Shown: positions 54,589 to 59,026 of the stretch, one piece after another | How positions within the stretch are numbered: position 1 is the first letter of the stretch | Layout of the letters: each line of letters begins with the position of its first letter | Origin: Myxococcaceae bacterium | GTDB taxonomy: Bacteria; Myxococcota; Myxococcia; Myxococcales; Myxococcaceae | Assembly: GCA_016793725.1 (NCBI GenBank) | Contig: JAEUJP010000402.1 | Location: 1 to 59,026, forward strand | Direction: 5' to 3' | DNA length: 59,026 bases | Translations under genes and position numbers: made by a program | The notes under the pieces: model-generated | The model's input: only the letters and a program-made list of their open reading frames with translations | What the model was told of the DNA's origin: nothing | Databases searched by the model: none

Positions 54589-55434
54589 ATGCTCACGCTG
54601 ATTTCGGTGCTGGTGATGGCGGCCCAGCCCTGCGCGGTGGTGCTGCTCGCCAAGAACGGGCCGGCGGTGACGCAGCCGGCCGCGCAGGAGCTCGTCGAGC
54701 GCACGCAGCGCGAGCTGTCGGGCCTGGGCGTCGACGTGCTGCCCACCGCCGAGCGCAAGCGCATCGTCCCCGGCGACCCCCGCTGCGTGGGCGAGGTGAA
54801 CGACGCGTGCATCTCGCAGCTCGCCTCGGTGCTCGAAGCGAGCGCGGCCCGCGCGTTCGTCGCCCTCGAGGTCGCCGGCACCGCCAACGTGGTGGCGCTG
54901 TCGTTCAAGGCGGTCGACCTCGAGCGGCGGCTGGTGCTTGGCTCGGCCACGGTGTCGGGCCAGCGACCGCTGCCCGCCGAGGCCTTTCGGGCGCCCTCGT
55001 TCGCCGAGCTGGCCGAGGCGCTGCGCCGCACGTGCCGCGAGCCCGCCGCTGACGCGGCTCCGGCCCGGCCGGCACCACCGCCGGCGCAGCCCACGCTGCA
55101 GCCCCCCAGCGCGTCGCCCGCGCCGGTACAGGCCGAGGCGAAGGAGCCCGCCCGGGCTCCGTCGAGGAGCTTTTTCGGCGTCACCGTCGCGTCCGTCACG
55201 GCCGCAGCGCTCGGCGTGGCCACCGGCGTGCTGGGCGCGCGAGCGCTGCTGCTGCGCGACGAGCTCTACCGCGGCTCGACCGTCACCGGCGACGTGCGAA
55301 CCTGGGGCTGGCCCGAGAGCCGCGTGCGCGAGCTCGAGGGCCAGGTGAACACGAGCGCGGTCGCCACGCTGGTGCTCGGCGCTACGACCCTGCTCGCCCT
55401 GATGCTCGCGCTCTACCTCGGCCTCGCTCAGTAG
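54589..55434 (+). CDS. Exported protein with Pro-rich linker and C-terminal membrane hairpin
   Basis: 281 aa. Signal-like N-terminus (MLTLISVLVMAAQPCAVVL). Residues 20-160 are an alpha/beta domain (VERTQRELSGLGVDVLPTAE, CISQLASVLEASAARAFVAL), similar in outline to the TolB-N or regulator-like domains of myxobacterial membrane proteins. A Pro/Ala linker (165-205) leads to two spans (FFGVTVASVTAAALGVATGV; LVLGATTLLALMLALYLG). Same plan as the gene at 30.1 kb. It follows the zf-HC2 kinase by 126 bp and may belong to that locus. Confidence 0.75.
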   Translation: MLTLISVLVMAAQPCAVVLLAKNGPAVTQPAAQELVERTQRELSGLGVDVLPTAERKRIVPGDPRCVGEVNDACISQLASVLEASAARAFVALEVAGTANVVALSFKAVDLERRLVLGSATVSGQRPLPAEAFRAPSFAELAEALRRTCREPAADAAPARPAPPPAQPTLQPPSASPAPVQAEAKEPARAPSRSFFGVTVASVTAAALGVATGVLGARALLLRDELYRGSTVTGDVRTWGWPESRVRELEGQVNTSAVATLVLGATTLLALMLALYLGLAQ

Positions 55435-55538
55435 GGGCAGGCGGCTCGGGGCGGCTCGGCACGCCGCTGCGCCGCATCGCCAAGGCGGCTTACAACGGCT
55501 CATCGCAAGGTCGCGAGGTGCGCACCGTCGTATGCGGC

Positions 55539-56795
55539 ATGAAACTCGAACCGTCTCGACGCGCGCGCTCCGCGGGCATGCCCACCCCGGCGACGCCCCG
55601 CCCCCCTCCGCCCGGGGCCTCGAAGCCCGCGCCGCTGTGGGCCGACGCACCGCCGCCTGCTGCCGTCGAGCTCGGCGGCGCCCATGCCGACCCGAAGCCG
55701 GTGCCGCAAGCCCGCGACGTGTTCTCGACGCGACCGGCGGCGAGGTCGCTCTTCGCCGAGCGGGCGAGAGAGGCGGCGAAGGAGCTGGCCGGGGCCCGGC
55801 TGCCGCTCGACGCGGCGACACAGCTTCAGTTGAGCCGCTCGCTGGGGCAGCTCGGCACCGCCCGGCTTCGGGCCCTCGCCGAGCGGGCCGGCGTCGAGCT
55901 GTCGAGCGCCGAGTCGAAGCCGGAGCTGCTGGTGCGCGAGCTGCTGTGCTCGGCCGAGCAGACGCAGCGCTGGGGGCCGCTCGTCGACGCGCTCGCGGCA
56001 GGTGTTCCCGAGCCTCGACTGCCGTCGGCGGCGGCCCTCGACGCCGCGCGCCTCGAGCCCTCGCAGGCCACGCTGGTCGGGCTGGGGCTCGAAGGGCTGC
56101 GTCGCCTGGCCCGGCTGGCCGGCATCGCGAGCCACGTCGACTTCTCGAGTGGCCTGCGCGGCGCGGCGACCGACGTGCTGCGGCTCTCACAGGGTTCGGG
56201 GGCTCTGGCCCCGGGGCTCGCCCGCCTGCAGGAAGAGGTGCGGCTCAGCCGCTCGCCCTCGCCGACGGCCGCGCTCGCAGTGGCCGCGGCCACGCGCCTC
56301 GACACCGCCGGCGCCACCGACGCCGAGCTCGAGCTGGCGCTCGCTCCGCTGGGCAACGCGGCGCTGCAGCGGCTGGCGCAGGCGGCCGGCCTGACGAGTC
56401 GCCTCGGGTTCGTGGCCGTCGAGACCAACACCGCGGCCACGGCGCGGGGGCTGCTGCTGCAGGTGCCGCGCGCCGAGCTCGCCGCGGCGCTGCGCGACGC
56501 CGCGGCCCGGCCCGAGGGCGTGGCCGAGCTCGCCGGCGGGCCCCGGCTCGAAGCCGTCGACGTCGAAGCAGGCCTCGAAGCGCTTCGCTCGGGCGCCAGG
56601 CTGGAGCTGCTCGCTGGCCTCGGCAGCGGCGCGCTCACCGAGCTCGCGCTGGCGCTGGGCATGAACCACGTGCTGAGCAGCTCGGGCAACCCGACGGTGA
56701 TGGCTCACGAGCTGCGCCAGGCGTTCACGCAGCGGCTGGGCTCGAGCGCGGACGCCGTCACGACGGCCCGCCGCGCGCTCGAGGCGCACCTCTGA
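55539..56795 (+). CDS. Leu/Ala-rich helical protein with Pro-rich N-terminus
   Basis: 418 aa from this ATG; an ATG 12 codons later (MPTPATPRPPPP) is equally plausible and matches the start of the 845-aa protein. Residues 1-70 are Pro/Ala/Arg-rich; residues 90-418 are helices with repeated pairs such as LSRSLGQLGTARLRALAERA, LGLEGLRRLARLAGI and LGNAALQRLAQAAG, about 70 residues apart, suggesting four or five degenerate repeats. One Cys; no signal peptide or membrane span. Family not recognised. A T-rich terminator follows. Confidence 0.68.
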   Translation: MKLEPSRRARSAGMPTPATPRPPPPGASKPAPLWADAPPPAAVELGGAHADPKPVPQARDVFSTRPAARSLFAERAREAAKELAGARLPLDAATQLQLSRSLGQLGTARLRALAERAGVELSSAESKPELLVRELLCSAEQTQRWGPLVDALAAGVPEPRLPSAAALDAARLEPSQATLVGLGLEGLRRLARLAGIASHVDFSSGLRGAATDVLRLSQGSGALAPGLARLQEEVRLSRSPSPTAALAVAAATRLDTAGATDAELELALAPLGNAALQRLAQAAGLTSRLGFVAVETNTAATARGLLLQVPRAELAAALRDAAARPEGVAELAGGPRLEAVDVEAGLEALRSGARLELLAGLGSGALTELALALGMNHVLSSSGNPTVMAHELRQAFTQRLGSSADAVTTARRALEAHL

Positions 56796-56799
56796 CTGC

Positions 56800-56822
56800 G
56801 AGCACTGTGTTCTCTTTTTTTT
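56800..56822 (+). terminator. Rho-independent terminator
   Basis: GAGCAC-TGT-GTTCTC forms a stem with one mismatch, followed by eight T residues. It lies 5 nt after the preceding stop codon. Such a T-run is rare in this GC-rich sequence. Confidence 0.6.
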
Positions 56823-56884
56823 GAGGCCGTCGGCTGCTGAGGGGCGCCGTCGCCGACGGCCCTGCGCTGGGCTACGCTGGGGTG

Positions 56885-57070
56885 ATGTCTCTACGAAGCG
56901 TTTTGATGCTCTTTGGCCTCGTGCTGGGCGGGTGTGGTGTCGAAGACGCTCAGGCACCGACGTTGGTGCCCGCGGCGGCAGCTCAGAAATCGACCCTCAC
57001 CACCCCCTCGATGAATGACGACCCGAACGGAGCGTTCGCCGACGGCGAGGCCCAAACGGTGCCTCGGTAA
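56885..57070 (+). CDS. Small lipoprotein, possibly frameshifted
   Basis: 61 aa. Lipobox LVLGGCG (Cys17), then a short Ala/Thr-rich stretch ending ...GEAQTVPR. TACGCT lies 6 nt before the ATG, as for other leaderless genes. The -1 frame immediately after the stop encodes a plausible Cys-rich continuation (ATETSKALSPGCWAVHFHTS, then VRCDESCVPAQ), so the gene may be broken by one base, or the sequence may carry an error. Confidence 0.5.
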   Translation: MSLRSVLMLFGLVLGGCGVEDAQAPTLVPAAAAQKSTLTTPSMNDDPNGAFADGEAQTVPR

Positions 57071-57173
57071 GCCTTGCCACCGAGACCTCGAAGGCGCTCT
57101 CGCCCGGCTGTTGGGCCGTGCACTTCCACACGTCGCAGGCGAAGGTTCGATGCGACGAATCGTGTGTGCCAGC

Positions 57174-57974
57174 TCAGCGACGCAGCGCCGACGGCACGCG
57201 GCCGACGGTCGCCTTGAAGTCTCGAACGAAGTGCGCCTGGTCGTAGTACCCGAGCTGGTGGGCGAGCTCGGTGAGGCTCTTCACCTTCTTGCGGTCGAGC
57301 GCGTCGGCAGCCTCGACGAGTCGGAAGCGGCGAATCACGGCCTTGGGGCTGACGCCGACGTGACGGTGAAAGAGGCGCTGCAGCCCGCGCTCAGACCGCC
57401 CGCTCAGCGCGACGAGCTGCTCGACGCGGCACAACGAGCGGTCGTGCGAGGTGCGCTCGACGAGCCGAGCGGCGAGGCGTGAGTCGGCGTCGGGCTCGGG
57501 TTTCCACCTCCGCACGAGGCGCTCAGCGGCCCGCACGGCAGCCTCGTCGCTGCGCGCGCCGAGAATCGTGCGCTCGGCCTCGGCGACGTCGCGCTTCCAG
57601 ACCGTGCGCAGCGGCACGAGCCGGTCGACGAAGCGGGCGAGCGGCTGCCGCAGCCAACCGAACGCGGTGCCGGCGTGCAGCGCGATGCCCAGAATGTGGC
57701 CGGCGCCCTCGAGCCTGCGCGTGAAGCGGCGGCGACCGGGCCCGGCGAAGCGTGATGCGCGAGCACCGGTCGCGTCGTTCTGCTCGAAGACGAAGTGTGC
57801 GGCGGGCAGCGTGATGGCGTGCTGCTCGTACGGCGCGTCGAGGCGCCAGCGCACGAGCCAGAAGTAGGCGACGTGCTCGGCGAGATCATCGGCGGGCAGC
57901 ACGCGGCGCGCGTCGTAGACACCGCGCGCGGCGGTCTCGTCGAGCACGCCGCGGCTCTGCAGGTCGGGCTTCAC
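57174..57974 (-). CDS. AraC-family regulator (C)
   Basis: 266 aa from GTG. The N-terminal sensory domain (1-150, AYFWLVRWRLDAPYEQHAIT, VFEQNDATGARASRFAGPG) is of the DUF6597-like type. The C-terminal AraC domain has RVEQLVALSGRSERGLQRLF and the second helix-turn-helix LAHQLGYYDQAHFVRDFKAT, ending GRVPSALRR. It is divergent (51 bp) from a DUF1761 membrane protein, its likely target. Its 3' end would overlap the frameshifted tail of the preceding lipoprotein. Confidence 0.88.
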   Translation of the reverse strand: MKPDLQSRGVLDETAARGVYDARRVLPADDLAEHVAYFWLVRWRLDAPYEQHAITLPAAHFVFEQNDATGARASRFAGPGRRRFTRRLEGAGHILGIALHAGTAFGWLRQPLARFVDRLVPLRTVWKRDVAEAERTILGARSDEAAVRAAERLVRRWKPEPDADSRLAARLVERTSHDRSLCRVEQLVALSGRSERGLQRLFHRHVGVSPKAVIRRFRLVEAADALDRKKVKSLTELAHQLGYYDQAHFVRDFKATVGRVPSALRR

Positions 57975-58011
57975 GCTGTCGGGTTCTTACAATCGCAGAG
58001 AGCCCGGCGGG

Positions 58012-58023
58012 GGTACTCGTACC
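58012..58023. promoter_or_regulatory. Palindrome before the DUF1761 gene
   Basis: GGTAC-TC-GTACC, a 5-2-5 perfect inverted repeat, lies 2 nt upstream of the ATG in the AraC/DUF1761 divergent gap. It could be an operator or a leader hairpin. Confidence 0.35.
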
Positions 58024-58025
58024 GC

Positions 58026-58418
58026 ATGTCGACGACCCTTCGTTCGCTGAGCTGGCCGGCAGTCATCGCGGCGACGTTCCTCTACTACCTGCTCGCAGTT
58101 CCCTGGTTCGCGCCGTTCGCGTTCGGGCCGCTGTGGCGCGAGGCCGTGGGTGCGGGCGGCGACGGCGCGGCGGCGTACGTCGTGCCGCTCGTCGGCGCCG
58201 TCGCGGGGACGCTGGCGATGGCGGTGCTGCCGCAGCGCGTGGGCGCGAAGCTCGGCCTGCTCGCGGCGCTCTGCTTCTCGCTGTGCGCAGTGGCGACCGA
58301 TGCGGTGGCTCCGAACCAGGCGCGGCCGGTGGCGTTCTTCATCGTCGTCGGCGGCTACCACCTGGTGGGGCTGACGCTCGTTTCCGTCGTGCTGGCACGG
58401 TTTCGTCGCACGCGATGA
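58026..58418 (+). CDS. DUF1761 membrane protein
   Basis: 130 aa with four predicted membrane spans: PAVIAATFLYYLLAVPWFAP, AAYVVPLVGAVAGTLAMAVL, LGLLAALCFSLCAVATDAV and AFFIVVGGYHLVGLTLVSVV. The first span with Trp-Phe-Ala-Pro and FGPLWRE fits DUF1761. Function unknown; these genes frequently adjoin a regulator, as here with AraC regulator C. Confidence 0.82.
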   Translation: MSTTLRSLSWPAVIAATFLYYLLAVPWFAPFAFGPLWREAVGAGGDGAAAYVVPLVGAVAGTLAMAVLPQRVGAKLGLLAALCFSLCAVATDAVAPNQARPVAFFIVVGGYHLVGLTLVSVVLARFRRTR

Positions 58419-58434
58419 GCGCTAGGCTGCGCCG

Positions 58435-59026
58435 ATGCTCGCGCTCGCTCTCGTCGTCGCCGCTGCCCCTGCCGACCGTGCGGCCGAGTGGCTCGCGAAG
58501 TTCCCGACCGAGCAGCTGAAGTTCGACGCGGCCGTCGGCACGGGCGAGCTCGCGCGGCTGCGGCCTTCACCCGCTTCGAAGCTCGCGTACGAGCGGGCGC
58601 GGGGTGTGGCCGACAAGGACACCGACCACCCACAGCGGCGCTTCTGGCTGACGGACTACAGCGTCGCGAAGAGCGCCGTGACGAAGTGGCAGCCGACCGA
58701 CCCCAAGGTGAACTTGAACCGGCCCATCGACGAGGCGCTGTGGTGTGACGTGCACGGCCTTCGGCCGGAGACCGTCACCTACGCCAGCGGCCCGATGCGC
58801 GACGGCGGCGGCTACCGCTCGACCCACGCGCTGTGGGCGCTCATCATCGCGCGCGACCGAAAGTGCCTCGAGCCGAAGGCGTTCGAGAAGGCCACCGCCG
58901 ACGTGCGTGTCGAGCTGAAGAAGGCTCAGCCCGTCGACATCGGGCCGGCGTCGCTCGACGTCGACCTCTACGCCGAGCGGCTGCTCTTCCTGCTGCTCGC
59001 TGGCGAGCGCGACACGACGCTCTCGC
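58435..59026 (+). CDS. Exported protein of unknown family, cut by the window end
   Basis: 197 residues are visible with no stop. Signal peptide MLALALVVAAAPA. The mature part has PTEQLKFDAAVGTGELARLR, HPQRRFWLTDYS, a possible metal or nucleophile site DEALWCDVHGLRPE and GYRSTHALWALIIARDRKC. TAGGCT lies 6-7 nt before the ATG, no Shine-Dalgarno. Not recognised. It starts 16 bp after the DUF1761 stop. Confidence 0.7.
   Translation, partial: MLALALVVAAAPADRAAEWLAKFPTEQLKFDAAVGTGELARLRPSPASKLAYERARGVADKDTDHPQRRFWLTDYSVAKSAVTKWQPTDPKVNLNRPIDEALWCDVHGLRPETVTYASGPMRDGGGYRSTHALWALIIARDRKCLEPKAFEKATADVRVELKKAQPVDIGPASLDVDLYAERLLFLLLAGERDTTLS

Noticed and set aside
52897..56190. A 1097-codon minus-strand frame covering the zinc-finger kinase and its neighbour
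   Set aside because: Its composition (Arg, Ala, Gly, His) is that of an antisense shadow; the plus-strand genes have clear domains.

Overview
The window is about 59 kb of very GC-rich DNA with nearly continuous, strongly GC3-biased genes. It looks like a chromosomal segment of a myxobacterium (Myxococcota). The grounds are: four Hanks-type Ser/Thr kinases, a sigma54 activator with an FHA domain, a caspase-like protease, at least ten lipoproteins with Cys-rich or Asp-Ala-Gly linkers, and Planctomycete-type DUF1501/DUF1552/DUF1592 cytochrome modules that also occur in this phylum. I see no rRNA, tRNA, transposase, phage gene or CRISPR array. All family assignments come from reading motifs by eye; no database search was run.

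Layout. 1-3.1 kb: tail of an unknown protein, translationally coupled to a caspase-like protease fused to a beta-repeat outer-membrane-type domain, then a small Ser/Thr-rich protein with a clear terminator. 3.2-9.4 kb (minus): one operon for a TetR repressor, two FtsX/MacB-type permeases, a LolA-like lipoprotein-sorting protein, an outer-membrane barrel-like protein and a LolD-like ATPase; matching operator-like palindromes lie in front of tetR and of the first permease. 9.4-12.8 kb: a Ser/Thr kinase with PEGA domain, a small divergent gene and an EGF-like Cys-rich lipoprotein. 12.8-18.3 kb: triplicated hairpin repeat, XRE-cupin regulator, secreted EEP nuclease, divergent MocR regulator, a REP-like inverted repeat, an SDR/QueA-like pair, and a small protein whose promoter is a diverged copy of the MocR/EEP control region. 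18.4-24.9 kb: two lipoproteins in an operon, a protein with a cryptic Cys/His/Asp protease-like site, and a lipoprotein plus an 845-aa helical protein.

25-30 kb and 37.5-45.8 kb (minus): two operons with parallel plans. Each begins with a beta-propeller-like lipoprotein, followed by cytochrome-motif proteins (DUF1549/DUF1592 type) and Tat-exported DUF1501/DUF1552 proteins; the second carries the DUF1592-DUF1552 pair twice. Between them, 30.8-36.6 kb holds a compact operon of two Ser/Thr kinases, a lipoprotein and an FHA-containing sigma54 activator, which could form a complete envelope-to-promoter signalling chain. The first kinase has no canonical start codon in front of its ATP-binding loop and probably starts at ATT. 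36.7-37.4 kb: a strongly basic protein paired with an acidic one.

46-59 kb: small proteins, a CHAP lipoprotein convergent with a glycosidase-like/LGFP/peptidoglycan-binding lipoprotein, two AraC regulators with overlapping antiparallel tails, a sigma factor divergent from a zinc-finger (anti-sigma-like) kinase, envelope and helical proteins, an AraC regulator divergent from a DUF1761 membrane protein, and a gene running off the end. Several genes have a TANNNT hexamer 6-10 nt before the start codon and no Shine-Dalgarno, suggesting leaderless mRNAs.
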